Source: Castellaniella sp049650445
GTDB taxonomy: Bacteria > Pseudomonadota > Gammaproteobacteria > Burkholderiales > Burkholderiaceae_B
Direction of reading: 5' to 3'
Length of the DNA: 64,000 bases
Assembly (NCBI RefSeq): GCF_049650445.1
Contig: NZ_JBASAD010000034.1
Coordinates: forward strand, 1 to 64,000
The translations under genes and the position numbers were made by a program. Within the stretch, counting starts at the first letter, position 1, and every line of letters begins with the position of its first letter. Below the pieces are notes generated by a model. The model worked only from the letters and a program-made list of their open reading frames with translations. It ran no database searches and was not told the origin of the DNA. Positions 25,407 through 33,604 of the stretch are shown here, piece after piece.

Positions 25407-25880
25407 ATGAAGTGTCCGTTCTGCAATTGCCCCGAAACCCAGGTCGTGGATTCCCGGGTCTCCGAGGAAGGCGACACGATCCGTCGCCGCCGCCGGTGCA
25501 CGGCCTGTGACCGCCGCTTCACGACCTATGAACGGGTCGATCTGATGATGCCGGCCATCGTCAAGCGCAACGGAACCCGCGCGGATTTCGATCCGTCCAA
25601 GCTGCACGGCAGCATGTCCCTGGCGCTGCGCAAACGCCCGGTCAGCGCGACGGCTCTGGACGCTGCCGTTGCGCGCATCCAGGAACGCCTGCTGACCAGC
25701 GGCCAGCGCGAAGTGCCGTCCGACCATGTGGGCGAACTGGTCATGTCGGAACTGCGTCAGCTCGATCCCGTGGCCTATGTGCGTTTTGCCTCGGTCTATC
25801 GCAGCTTCGAGGATCTGCGCGAATTCGTCCAGGCCATCGACGAATTCCGCCGCGCGGATGAGACCGATGACACGGGTTGA
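25407..25880 (+). CDS. nrdR: Transcriptional repressor NrdR
   Basis: A 157-residue ATP/dATP-sensing repressor of ribonucleotide reductase genes. The N-terminal zinc ribbon has MKCPFCNCPETQVVDSR and the second pair in RRRRCTACDRRFTTYE (Cys 3, 6, 31 and 34 by count). The ATP-cone domain covers residues about 49-139 (VKRNGTRADFDPSKL). The last 14 bases overlap ribD. Confidence 0.97.
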   Translation: MKCPFCNCPETQVVDSRVSEEGDTIRRRRRCTACDRRFTTYERVDLMMPAIVKRNGTRADFDPSKLHGSMSLALRKRPVSATALDAAVARIQERLLTSGQREVPSDHVGELVMSELRQLDPVAYVRFASVYRSFEDLREFVQAIDEFRRADETDDTG

Positions 25881-27027
25881 AAGTACCTTCTCCACGGAAG
25901 ACCACCGCTGGATGCGGCGCGCCCTGACGGTGGCCGAGCAGGCCCTGTTCGTCAGCAGCCCGAATCCTCGCGTCGGCTGCGTGCTGGTGCGCGACGGCCG
26001 CTGGCTGGCCGAGGGCAGCACGCAGCGGGCAGGCGGCCGGCACGCCGAGGCCCAGGCCCTGCACGAGGCCGCCCTTCAGGGCGTGGACGTGCGCGGAGCC
26101 ACCGCTTACGTCACGCTGGAGCCCTGCAGTCATACCGGCCGCACGCCGCCGTGTGCCGATGCCCTGATTGCGGCCGGTGTCGCGCGCGTCGTGATCGCAC
26201 TCCAGGACCCCAATCCCAAAGTGGCGGGTGGTGGAATCGTGCGGCTGCGGGCCGCCGGCATCCAGGTCGACGTCGGCTTGTTCGCCGAGGATGCCTTGAC
26301 GCAGAACCCCGGATTTTTTGCCCGGATGACGCGTGGCACGCCCTGGTTGTGGCTGAAGTCGGCGTCGTCCTTCGACGGGCGCACGGCCCTGCCGGACGGC
26401 CGTTCGCAATGGATCACCAGTGACGCCGCGCGCGAGGACGGACATCGTTGGCGGGCACGGTCCTGCATGGTGCTGACCGGCATCGGTACGGTGCTGGCCG
26501 ACGATCCCATGCTGGATGCGCGTGCGGTCGAGACCCCGCGCCAGCCGATCCGTGCCGTGCTGGACACGCAATTCGTTCTGGGCGAGCAGGCCCGGATCAT
26601 CAATGGCGATCCGGTCTGGGTCTTCACGACACGGCCCGACGCCGGCAAGGCCGCCCGTCTGGCGGCGCGCAATGTGCGCGTCATCGTGCTGCCTGCGGAT
26701 GATCGTGGCGGTCTGTCCCTGGAGGCGCTGGTGCGCTGGCTGGGGGATCACGAGATCAATGAGGTCCACGTCGAGGCCGGCGCACGTCTGCAGGGCGCGC
26801 TGGTCCAGGCGGGACTGGTCGATGAGTGGGTGGCGTATGTGGCGCCCTGCATCCTGGGGGATGGCCAGGGCCTGGCGGCGCTGCCGGCTCCGATTTCGGA
26901 CCTGGACCAGGCCTATCGATATGAGTTCCTGGACGTTCAGTTCCTGTCCCCGGACATGCGGTTGCATTTGCGCGATACGGCGCGATGGCAGGCGCTGGTC
27001 CGGGCTTGCGGCCTGCGCAATAAATAA
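25867..27027 (+). CDS. ribD: Bifunctional diaminohydroxyphosphoribosylaminopyrimidine deaminase / 5-amino-6-(5-phosphoribosylamino)uracil reductase
   Basis: A 386-residue two-domain enzyme for the second and third steps of riboflavin synthesis. The N-terminal zinc deaminase domain has GGRHAEAQALHEA and TLEPCSHTGRTPPC (zinc ligands His, Cys, Cys). The C-terminal NADPH reductase domain starts near residue 155 (WLWLKSASSFDGRTALPDGRSQWITS). The ATG at 25867 lies inside the nrdR 3' end and gives a normal N terminus (MTRVESTFSTEDHRWMRRALTVA); the frame continues upstream within nrdR. ribE follows after 11 bases. Confidence 0.96.
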   Translation: MTRVESTFSTEDHRWMRRALTVAEQALFVSSPNPRVGCVLVRDGRWLAEGSTQRAGGRHAEAQALHEAALQGVDVRGATAYVTLEPCSHTGRTPPCADALIAAGVARVVIALQDPNPKVAGGGIVRLRAAGIQVDVGLFAEDALTQNPGFFARMTRGTPWLWLKSASSFDGRTALPDGRSQWITSDAAREDGHRWRARSCMVLTGIGTVLADDPMLDARAVETPRQPIRAVLDTQFVLGEQARIINGDPVWVFTTRPDAGKAARLAARNVRVIVLPADDRGGLSLEALVRWLGDHEINEVHVEAGARLQGALVQAGLVDEWVAYVAPCILGDGQGLAALPAPISDLDQAYRYEFLDVQFLSPDMRLHLRDTARWQALVRACGLRNK

Positions 27028-27038
27028 AGGATAGCCTC

Positions 27039-27683
27039 ATGTTCACTGGTATCGTCGCGGCCGTGGGCCGCATCACCGAAGTCCGTCCCTTGGGAGACGG
27101 TGAGGACGCGGGCGTGCGCCTGTCGATCCAGGCCGGCGGCCTGCCGCTGGCGGCGACCCGTTTGGGTGATTCAATCGCCATCCAGGGCGCCTGCATGACG
27201 GCCGTCGTCCTGCACGACGATGCCTTCGAGGTCGATGTGTCGCGCGAAAGCCTGGACCACACCTGCGGCCTGGACCGGCCCGGCGAGGTCAACCTGGAGC
27301 ACGCCCTGCGGCTGGGCGACAGCCTGGACGGACATCTGGTGTCCGGCCACGTCGATGGCGTGGGCCGGGTGACCTGCTTCGAGGCTGTGGCGGAATCAAC
27401 CGAACTGCGCATCATCGTCCCGGTCCACCTGTCGAAATACCTGGCGTACAAAGGCTCGGTCACGGTCAATGGCGTCAGCCTGACGGTCAACCGCGTGGAT
27501 GACCAGGAAGAAGGCACCGAAATCTCCATCAACCTGATCCCGCATACCGTCCAGGTCACGACCCTGCGCAACCTGGAGGTCGGCTCCCCCGTCAATCTGG
27601 AGATCGATCTGATCGCCCGTTACGTCGAACGGATGGTGGGCGGCATGGGTGCGGCAGCGCCCGGTGGCTTGGGCGTTGCCTGA
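27039..27683 (+). CDS. ribE: Riboflavin synthase alpha subunit
   Basis: A 214-residue enzyme that dismutates two lumazine molecules to riboflavin. Two similar barrel domains are visible: MFTGIVAAVGRITEV...GDSIAIQGACMT (1-50) and HLVSGHVDGVGRV...GSVTVNGVSLTVN (about 100-150). The start follows AAGGATAGCCTC. It shares the ribD transcript. No FMN riboswitch was seen in this operon. Confidence 0.97.
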   Translation: MFTGIVAAVGRITEVRPLGDGEDAGVRLSIQAGGLPLAATRLGDSIAIQGACMTAVVLHDDAFEVDVSRESLDHTCGLDRPGEVNLEHALRLGDSLDGHLVSGHVDGVGRVTCFEAVAESTELRIIVPVHLSKYLAYKGSVTVNGVSLTVNRVDDQEEGTEISINLIPHTVQVTTLRNLEVGSPVNLEIDLIARYVERMVGGMGAAAPGGLGVA

Positions 27684-27711
27684 TCGCAGGGCCCGGTTCC
27701 ACAGAGGGCGG

Positions 27712-27741
27712 CTGACGGGTTTGGCATTATTCTGCTAGAAT
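27712..27741 (+). promoter_or_regulatory. Promoter of the tRNA-Ser gene
   Basis: CTGACG (27712-27717), an 18-base spacer and TAGAAT (27736-27741), ending 38 bases before the mature tRNA. Confidence 0.5.
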
Positions 27742-27779
27742 AGCGGACTTCGTCTGCCGCTATGGCGTGCAGACGTGCA

Positions 27780-27870
27780 GGACAGGTGGCCGAGTGGTTG
27801 AAGGCGCACGCCTGGAAAGCGTGTATACGTGAATAGCGTATCGGGGGTTCGAATCCCCCTCTGTCCGCCA
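27780..27870 (+). tRNA. tRNA-Ser (anticodon GGA)
   Basis: A 91-base class II tRNA with an encoded CCA end. The acceptor stem is GGACAGG with TCTGTCC (one G-U pair), and the anticodon stem CACGC/GCGTG surrounds loop CTGGAAA, giving anticodon GGA. The long variable arm (TATACGTGAATAGCGTA) and the T arm GGGGGTTCGAATCCCCC are typical of serine tRNAs. Confidence 0.97.
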
Positions 27871-27876
27871 GGATAC

Positions 27877-27913
27877 AAAAGCCCCCGATTCCGGAAGAGT
27901 CGGGGGCTTTTTC
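27877..27913 (+). terminator. Rho-independent terminator of the tRNA-Ser gene
   Basis: AAAAGCCCCCGA pairs with TCGGGGGCTTTTT across TTCCGGAAGAG. It is bidirectional and can also end the GAF-GGDEF transcript coming from the right. Confidence 0.9.
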
Positions 27914-27935
27914 ATGGGGCGTCCGGGTTGGTCGC

Positions 27936-29009
27936 CTAGCCCTGAACCCTGCTTCGGGCTGCACGCCGCGTCAGCTTGACTTGATACATGGCCTGATCGG
28001 CCTGCTCCAGGGCGGTGGCGGCGTCCAGCGTGCGCGGTAATACGATGATGCCGCCGACGCTTGCGCCCGCGTAGTGGATCGTCGTTTGCGGATAGGAAAA
28101 TTCGCCCGTCGTGGCGTCGGTGATGCGGTCGATGAAGGCTTTCAGCGCTGCCTCCGGATCCGCGCCGGGCGCGGGTCCGGGACCGATGACGGTGAATTCG
28201 TCGCCTCCATACCGGGCCACGATGTCCTGGGCGCGCAGTGCCTGCCGCAGCCGATCGGCCATGTCCTTCAGGAACCGGTCTCCGGTCGCGTGCCCGTAGC
28301 GGTCGTTGATGTCCTTGAATCCGTCGAGATCCAGGAAGCCGACCAGGACGGTCGTATCCTGGCGATCGGCCTGTGCAAGCTGGCGTTGCAAAAGATCCAG
28401 GAGAACGTGGCGATTCGGCAGCCGGGTCAGCGCATCGGTGGCCGCCAGGGTCGAGAGCTGGGCATTGGCGTTCAGCAAGTGTGTCAGCAGCCGCTCGCGT
28501 TCGGCCTGGTTGCCGATCAGACGGGCGAACAGTTTCAGCAGGCGGCGCGCCTGCTCGTCGATCTGGCGGCGGCTGGAACTGGCCGCGCACAGGGTGCCGA
28601 ACAGCATGCCTTCGCCCGCATAGATGGGTGTGCTGACATAGGTCTGGATGCCCAGCGCGGCCGCCGCCTGGGAATCGCCCCAGTGTTCGCCGACGGCGTC
28701 GCTGAACGGCCTGTCCTCGTCCAGTGCACGTTTGCACAACGTGTCCTGCCAGGCCACCGTCAGATTTTCGGGGATCTGCATCGTCCTGGTATTGTGCGCG
28801 TACAGTACGTGCTGCGTGCCCGCGTCAAGATCGATGGTCGTCAGGTAGGTGGATTCCAGCCCTGTCGCTTCCTCCAGCATTTCCAGGAACGGTCGCGTGA
28901 GGTCTTCCAGGCTGCGGGCCTCGGTCACGGATTCGGAAATACGGCTCAGCAGCGTGGCCGACTCGGGCAGCGGGCGGGAGGTGGAGTGAATGTCGGCATC
29001 GTCGTTCAT
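27936..29009 (-). CDS. GAF-domain diguanylate cyclase
   Basis: A 357-residue cytoplasmic signalling protein. Residues about 30-175 form a GAF-type sensor (FLEMLEEATGLESTYLTTIDL, TPIYAGEGMLFGTLCAAS). Residues about 190-350 form a GGDEF domain with intact catalytic GGDEF (268-272). An inhibitory I-site RxxD (RAQD, 259-262) sits five residues before it, so it should make cyclic di-GMP with product feedback. The ATG at 29009 (MNDDADIHSTSR) was chosen as the first Met near the domain; the frame is open 28 codons further up. It lies 90 bases downstream of fabI. It is the only c-di-GMP enzyme in the window. Confidence 0.92.
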   Translation of the reverse strand: MNDDADIHSTSRPLPESATLLSRISESVTEARSLEDLTRPFLEMLEEATGLESTYLTTIDLDAGTQHVLYAHNTRTMQIPENLTVAWQDTLCKRALDEDRPFSDAVGEHWGDSQAAAALGIQTYVSTPIYAGEGMLFGTLCAASSSRRQIDEQARRLLKLFARLIGNQAERERLLTHLLNANAQLSTLAATDALTRLPNRHVLLDLLQRQLAQADRQDTTVLVGFLDLDGFKDINDRYGHATGDRFLKDMADRLRQALRAQDIVARYGGDEFTVIGPGPAPGADPEAALKAFIDRITDATTGEFSYPQTTIHYAGASVGGIIVLPRTLDAATALEQADQAMYQVKLTRRAARSRVQG

Positions 29010-29099
29010 GACGGTTTCCACGGATACGGATAGATCACATCCTGGGCGCAACGGCGGGCGGAAGCAATCTGCCTCACGCCCGGGGCCCGACACCGGAGA

Positions 29100-29882
29100 T
29101 CAGTCCATGCCCGGCACGGTATTGGAGAACCCGCAGTCCACGTGCAGGATTTCGCCGGTGATGCCGGCGGCCAGGTCCGACAGCAGGAAGGACGCGGCGT
29201 TGCCAACGTCCTCGATGGTGACGTTGCGGCCCAGCGGCGATTGCGACTCGACGTACTTCAGCATGTTGGAGAAGTCGCGGATGCCGCTGGCGGCCAGGGT
29301 CTTGATCGGACCGGCGGAAATGCCGTTGGCGCGCAGGCCCTTTTTGCCCATGGACTTGGCCAGGTAGCGCACGCTGGCTTCCAGGGACGCCTTGGCCAGG
29401 CCCATCATGTTGTAGTTGGGGATGGCTTTTTCAGCGCCCAGGTAGCTCAGGGTCAGGACCGAGCCGTTGCGGCCTTCCAGCATGGGCATCGCGGCCTTGG
29501 CCAGGGCGGGGAAGCTGTAGGCGGAGATGTCGTGGGCGATGCGGAAGTTCTCGCGCGTCATGCCGTCCAGGAAGTCGCCTTCCAGGGCGTCGCGGGGAGC
29601 GAAGCCGATGGAGTGCACCAGGCCGTCCAGGCCATCCCAGTGTTCGCGCAGCGAGGTGAAGGTGGCCTCGATCTGGGCATCGTCGGCGACGTCGCAAGGG
29701 ATGACGATGCTGCTGCCCAGCTCTTCGGCGAAGCCGCGCACGCGGCCTTCAAAGCGTTCGCCGACATAGGTGAGCGCCAGTTCGGCGCCTTGGGCGCGAC
29801 AGGCGTGCGCGATGCCGTAGGCGATGGATCGATTCGAGAGTACGCCGGTGATCAGGATGCGTTTGCCGTTCAGAAAGCCCAT
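29100..29882 (-). CDS. fabI: Enoyl-[acyl-carrier-protein] reductase (NADH)
   Basis: A 260-residue short-chain dehydrogenase-like enzyme catalysing the last reduction of the fatty-acid elongation cycle. MGFLNGKRILITGVLSNRSIAYGIAHA (1-27) is the FabI NADH-binding start. The active site has the Tyr-(6 residues)-Lys motif in YNMMGLAKASLEASVRYLA (about 156-174), followed by GISAGPIKTLAASGI. The ATG at 29882 starts at the conserved N terminus. Its leader holds repeat copy C. Confidence 0.97.
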   Translation of the reverse strand: MGFLNGKRILITGVLSNRSIAYGIAHACRAQGAELALTYVGERFEGRVRGFAEELGSSIVIPCDVADDAQIEATFTSLREHWDGLDGLVHSIGFAPRDALEGDFLDGMTRENFRIAHDISAYSFPALAKAAMPMLEGRNGSVLTLSYLGAEKAIPNYNMMGLAKASLEASVRYLAKSMGKKGLRANGISAGPIKTLAASGIRDFSNMLKYVESQSPLGRNVTIEDVGNAASFLLSDLAAGITGEILHVDCGFSNTVPGMD

Positions 29883-29929
29883 GGTTGTGTCCAGTCTAGA
29901 AGGGTTCAATTAGAAGCGAAGAACTCTCT

Positions 29930-29998
29930 ACCTTGCCGCTTGCAAGCGGCTCGGATTCGTCAGGCACGGAACAGTCCGCAGGGGACTGTTCCGTGTCC
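29930..29998 (+). repeat. Two-hairpin intergenic element, copy C
   Basis: Stem 1 is GCCGCTTGCAAGCGGC (perfect palindrome), followed by linker TCGGATTCGTCAGG. Stem 2 has 13-bp perfect arms CACGGAACAGTCC and GGACTGTTCCGTG around GCAGG. It ends a few bases from the mltD stop, so relative to that gene it is in the same order and orientation as copy B to the PatZ-like gene. Confidence 0.8.
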
Positions 29999-30002
29999 CG
30001 CC

Positions 30003-31406
30003 TTATCCTTGCACCTCGGTCCCCGGGACGCGCAGGCGCTGGCCGGTGGACAGGGAGGAGCTCTTCAGGTTGTTGAGTTTGCGCAGCGCGTCCACCGATG
30101 TGTTGTAGCGCCGCGCCAGCGAATACAGGGTGTCGCCCTGGCGGATCGTATGCGTGCGGACGACGGGCTTGGGCCGGAGGTCCTGCGTGTTCTGCTTGGC
30201 AGACGCCCGGGCTGGGACTTCGACACGCCGGATCGTCCTGGGTTCGGCCGCCGGTTCCGCGCCGGGGGGGGCGTAGGACGCCAGCATGAGGCCGCCTGCG
30301 GGGGCTTTCCGGGCGGGGATCAGCAGGGTGGCGACGGTGGCGCGGGTCTGCTTCGGGCCCAGTCTGTTGGCCTGGCGCAATTGGTCCAGCGTGATGCCGT
30401 GCGTTTTGGCGATGCTGGCCAGGGACTGGCCCTTTTGCGGGTGGACGACCTGCCAGGACGACAGGCTGCCCGTATAGGATTCCAGGTTGTCGTTGAAGAC
30501 GCCGACCTTGTCCAGCGGCAGGTGCAGCGCCGGGTTGTGCGCGGCCAGCATGACGGGCCGGTTGTACGAGGGGTTCAGGGCCTGGAAGTCTTCCAGCGGC
30601 ATTTCCGCCAGGGCGGCGGCCACGGCGATGTCCATGTCGCGCGACTTGTGCACCGTGGTGAAGTACGGGGTGTTGCTGACGCCGGGCAGGGTGATGCCGA
30701 ATTTGTCCGGGCGAGCGATGATGTTCTTGATGGCCTGGAGCTTGGGCACGTAGTTGCGGGTCTCGTCAGGCATGTCCAGGGCCGTGTAGCCGGTGGGCTT
30801 GCCGGCGTTGGCGGCCTTGTCCATGGCGCGTTTCACGGCGCCTTCGCCCCAGTTGTACGAGGCCAGCGCCAGATACCAATCGCCCTGGAAATCGTACAGG
30901 TAACTCAGGTAGTCCAGCGCCGCCTGGGTGGATGCGACCGGGTCGCGCCGCTGGTCGCGCCACCAGTTCTGTTCCAGTTTGTAGTGCTGTCCGGTGCTGG
31001 GAATGAACTGCCACAGGCCGGAGGCCTGGGACCGCGACAGGGCGTTGGGGTTGTAGGCGGATTCGACGAAGGGCAGCAGCGCCAGTTCGGTGGGCAGGCC
31101 GCGCCGGTTCAGCTCGTCGACGATGTAGTACAGGTACTTGCCCGCCCGCTGGCTCATGAGCAGCACCGATTGCGGGTGCGAGGCGTAGTAGTCCGTCCAG
31201 TAGTCGACCCGCTCGTTGCGCAGATTGGGGATGGCGAAACCACGTCGAATGCGGTCCCACATGTCGCGGGGCGGATGGGTCAGGTCAACGGTACGCGAGG
31301 TGTCTTCCGCGTCATAGGCCTGGCGCTGATCGGCCGTTTGATGGCGAGTGGCACAACCGGCCAGCACCACCAGGATCAGCGGCAGGAGAAGTCGCAGGAT
31401 TTTCAT
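30003..31406 (-). CDS. mltD: Membrane-bound lytic murein transglycosylase D-like lipoprotein
   Basis: A 467-residue outer-membrane-anchored peptidoglycan lyase. The signal peptide ends in lipobox VLAGC (Cys18). The SLT domain has catalytic Glu115 in LLPFVESAYNPNALSRSQASGLWQF and LASYNWGEGAV. Two LysM repeats follow: one weak (about 320-370, WQVVHPQKGQSLASIAKTHGITLDQL) and one clear (about 420-463, HTIRQGDTLYSLARRYNTSVDALRKLN). The ATG at 31406 starts directly at the signal peptide. The distance to gloB upstream is 111 bases. Confidence 0.94.
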   Translation of the reverse strand: MKILRLLLPLILVVLAGCATRHQTADQRQAYDAEDTSRTVDLTHPPRDMWDRIRRGFAIPNLRNERVDYWTDYYASHPQSVLLMSQRAGKYLYYIVDELNRRGLPTELALLPFVESAYNPNALSRSQASGLWQFIPSTGQHYKLEQNWWRDQRRDPVASTQAALDYLSYLYDFQGDWYLALASYNWGEGAVKRAMDKAANAGKPTGYTALDMPDETRNYVPKLQAIKNIIARPDKFGITLPGVSNTPYFTTVHKSRDMDIAVAAALAEMPLEDFQALNPSYNRPVMLAAHNPALHLPLDKVGVFNDNLESYTGSLSSWQVVHPQKGQSLASIAKTHGITLDQLRQANRLGPKQTRATVATLLIPARKAPAGGLMLASYAPPGAEPAAEPRTIRRVEVPARASAKQNTQDLRPKPVVRTHTIRQGDTLYSLARRYNTSVDALRKLNNLKSSSLSTGQRLRVPGTEVQG

Positions 31407-31517
31407 GGGTGGATCATTGGGAATTTCAAGGCGCGAATTTCCCGATTTTACCCAGGGAATCACATGTTTGTGCGGAATACGTGAGAAATTGCCGGACTCG
31501 TCCTGTCAGGCCAGCCT

Positions 31518-32327
31518 TTAGCGGAAGTCGTTTTTCCATTGGCGCAACGCGGCAAAAACGGCCTGAGGCGTGTCCAGGGAAGCCCCGGTTTGTCGGGCAG
31601 CGGCCGCGCGGACGGCTGGCTGGCTGCTGTGCAGGAACGGATTGGTTTCCAGTTCCAGGCCGATCGTGGAGGGCAGGGTGGGCTGGCCCTGAGCCCGCAG
31701 ATGCGTCACGTCCAGTGCGCGCTGCTGCAAGGCGGCGTTATCGGGTTCGACCTGCAAGGCCCAGCGGATGTTGGAGGCCGTGTATTCGTGGGCGCAGCAC
31801 ACCAGGGTGTCAGGCGGCAGGCTGGCGAGCTTGTCCAGGGAGTCGAGCATCTGGGCCGGGGTGCCTTCGAACAGCCGGCCGCAACCGGCCGCGAACAGCG
31901 TGTCGCCGCAGAAGACCACGGGCCGGCCGGGTTCCAGCAAGCCGGTGTAGGCGATGTGGCCCGCCGTATGGCCGGGGATGTCCAGCACCTTGAAGCGCAG
32001 CCCCGCGCCGGGCAGGTCCACCGTGTCGCCTTCGGCCAGGGGCACGTCGCACAGCGGGATGTTTTCGTGGCGCGGCCCGTAGACGCGCGCCCCGGTTCGC
32101 TGTTGTAATGCACGCACCCCGCCGACGTGGTCGCCGTGATGGTGCGTGATCAGGATGGCTTCCAGGATCAGCCCGTCGCGCAGCAGAGATTCGACGGGGC
32201 CGGGTTCGCCGGGGTCCACGACGATCGCGTGGCCGTTTTTCTGTACCATCCAGATGTAGTTGTCCGACAGGGCCGGGATGGGCGTCAGGACGGCCGGCGC
32301 GGCCTGGATGGGGGCGGACGTGTTCAT
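31518..32327 (-). CDS. gloB: Hydroxyacylglutathione hydrolase (glyoxalase II)
   Basis: A 269-residue metallo-beta-lactamase-fold enzyme that hydrolyses S-lactoylglutathione to lactate in methylglyoxal detoxification. The binuclear metal motif THHHGDHVGG is near residue 62, followed by HTAGHIAY and FCGDTLFAAGCGRLFEGT. The ATG at 32327 (MNTSAPIQAAPAVLTPIPALSDNYIW) fits the family. Only 15 bases separate it from the divergent methyltransferase start. Confidence 0.95.
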   Translation of the reverse strand: MNTSAPIQAAPAVLTPIPALSDNYIWMVQKNGHAIVVDPGEPGPVESLLRDGLILEAILITHHHGDHVGGVRALQQRTGARVYGPRHENIPLCDVPLAEGDTVDLPGAGLRFKVLDIPGHTAGHIAYTGLLEPGRPVVFCGDTLFAAGCGRLFEGTPAQMLDSLDKLASLPPDTLVCCAHEYTASNIRWALQVEPDNAALQQRALDVTHLRAQGQPTLPSTIGLELETNPFLHSSQPAVRAAAARQTGASLDTPQAVFAALRQWKNDFR

Positions 32328-32342
32328 GTCTAGGGAGTCATA

Positions 32343-33113
32343 GTGGCATCGCAGCGCGAACTGCCGATCGAGTTGGCTGAATGGCTGGAAACCCCGGCGG
32401 GGCAGTACGTGCGCGCCTGGGAGCAGCGCCAGGTCGATGCCATGGTCGGCAATACGTTTGGCTATCATGCCATACAAATCGGGCTGCCGCACTGGAACCT
32501 GCTGCAGGCCAACCGCATTCCCTACAAGGCCTGGGCGCATAGTTCCAGCGCACCTTTTGGCACGCGGGCCGGGCGCCTGGTCTGCGAACCCGAACAACTG
32601 CCCTTCGACACACAAAGCATCGACTTGCTGGTGATGCCGCACACCCTGGAATGGTGCGCAGACCCGCACCAGACCCTGCGCGAGGCCGAGCGCGTCCTGA
32701 TGCCCGAGGGCCGGGTGGTGCTGACCGGTTTCAATCCCTACAGCCTGTGGGGTCTGCGGGAGTCCCTGCCGGGCCTGGAATTGCGCCTGCCGGTGCCGGT
32801 GCCGTCCCAGGTGTCGCCCGCCCGCCTGAAAGACTGGTTCAAGCTGCTGTCCTTCGAACTGGACCGGGGGCGTTTCGGCTGTTATACGCCCCTGTGCACG
32901 ACCCAGGCCTGGCTGCATCGCTGGCGTTTCATGGAACATGCGGGCGACCGCTGGTGGCCCGCTGGCGGCGCCGTGTATGCGATCGCAGCGGTCAAGCGGG
33001 TGTCGGGCATGCGTCTGATCGGACCGGCATGGCGCAAGCCGCGCCGCCGCCGCGAGCGCCGGGGCGCCGTGGCGCCCGTCGCCAACCGAATCAATGAGGA
33101 TCATCATGGCTGA
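32343..33113 (+). CDS. Class I SAM-dependent methyltransferase
   Basis: A 256-residue methyltransferase-11 type protein with GTG start; GGGAG lies 5 bases before it. FDTQSIDLLVMPHTLEWCADPHQTLREAERVLMPEGRVVLTGFNPYSLWGLR (about residues 80-132) covers motifs of the catalytic core. The SAM motif I glycine cluster normally seen earlier is weak (GTRAGRLVCEPEQLP). A very basic tail (KPRRRRERR) suggests nucleic-acid contact, which is my inference. This gene often lies between gloB and rnhA in Burkholderiales. Its stop overlaps the rnhA start by 8 bases. Confidence 0.85.
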   Translation: MASQRELPIELAEWLETPAGQYVRAWEQRQVDAMVGNTFGYHAIQIGLPHWNLLQANRIPYKAWAHSSSAPFGTRAGRLVCEPEQLPFDTQSIDLLVMPHTLEWCADPHQTLREAERVLMPEGRVVLTGFNPYSLWGLRESLPGLELRLPVPVPSQVSPARLKDWFKLLSFELDRGRFGCYTPLCTTQAWLHRWRFMEHAGDRWWPAGGAVYAIAAVKRVSGMRLIGPAWRKPRRRRERRGAVAPVANRINEDHHG

Positions 33114-33561
33114 ACCCAGAGTGGACGCCTGGACCGACGGCGCCTGCAAGGGCAATCCCGGTCCGGGCGGGTGGGGCGTATTGCTGCGCCAGGGACCGCA
33201 CGAAAAATCGCTGCATGGCGGAGAACCGGACACGACCAACAATCGGATGGAACTGATGGCGGTGATCCAGGCACTGCGGGCGCTCAAGCGGCGCTGCGTC
33301 GTGACGGTACACACCGATTCTTCCTACGTGCAAAAGGGCATGACCGAGTGGCTGCCCAACTGGAAGCGGCGTGACTGGCGCACGGCGGACAAGAAGCCGG
33401 TAAAGAACGCCGACCTGTGGCAGATCCTGGACGAGCTGGCCTCCGGGCATGAATTACACTGGCGGTGGGTCAAGGGCCATGCCGGCGACCCCGGCAACGA
33501 ACGGGCGGATGCCCTGGCCAATCTTGGCGTCGAGGACCCGCAGGGCGTCCGCGCCTCCTGA
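33106..33561 (+). CDS. rnhA: Ribonuclease HI
   Basis: A 151-residue enzyme that cuts RNA in RNA-DNA hybrids, for example Okazaki primers and R-loops. The metal-binding acidic residues are in WTDGACKGNPGPGGWG (Asp11), NRMELMAVIQAL (Glu49), VHTDSSYV (Asp71) and KGHAGDPGNERADALA (last Asp). The ATG at 33106 has GAGG at a 6-base spacing and is preferred over the ATG at 33094. It pairs with dnaQ downstream, a usual arrangement. Confidence 0.97.
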   Translation: MAEPRVDAWTDGACKGNPGPGGWGVLLRQGPHEKSLHGGEPDTTNNRMELMAVIQALRALKRRCVVTVHTDSSYVQKGMTEWLPNWKRRDWRTADKKPVKNADLWQILDELASGHELHWRWVKGHAGDPGNERADALANLGVEDPQGVRAS

Positions 33562-33604
33562 AGCTCGCGATATGGCCGGTCCTGGCGGGCTGGCAAGGAA
33601 TCTC

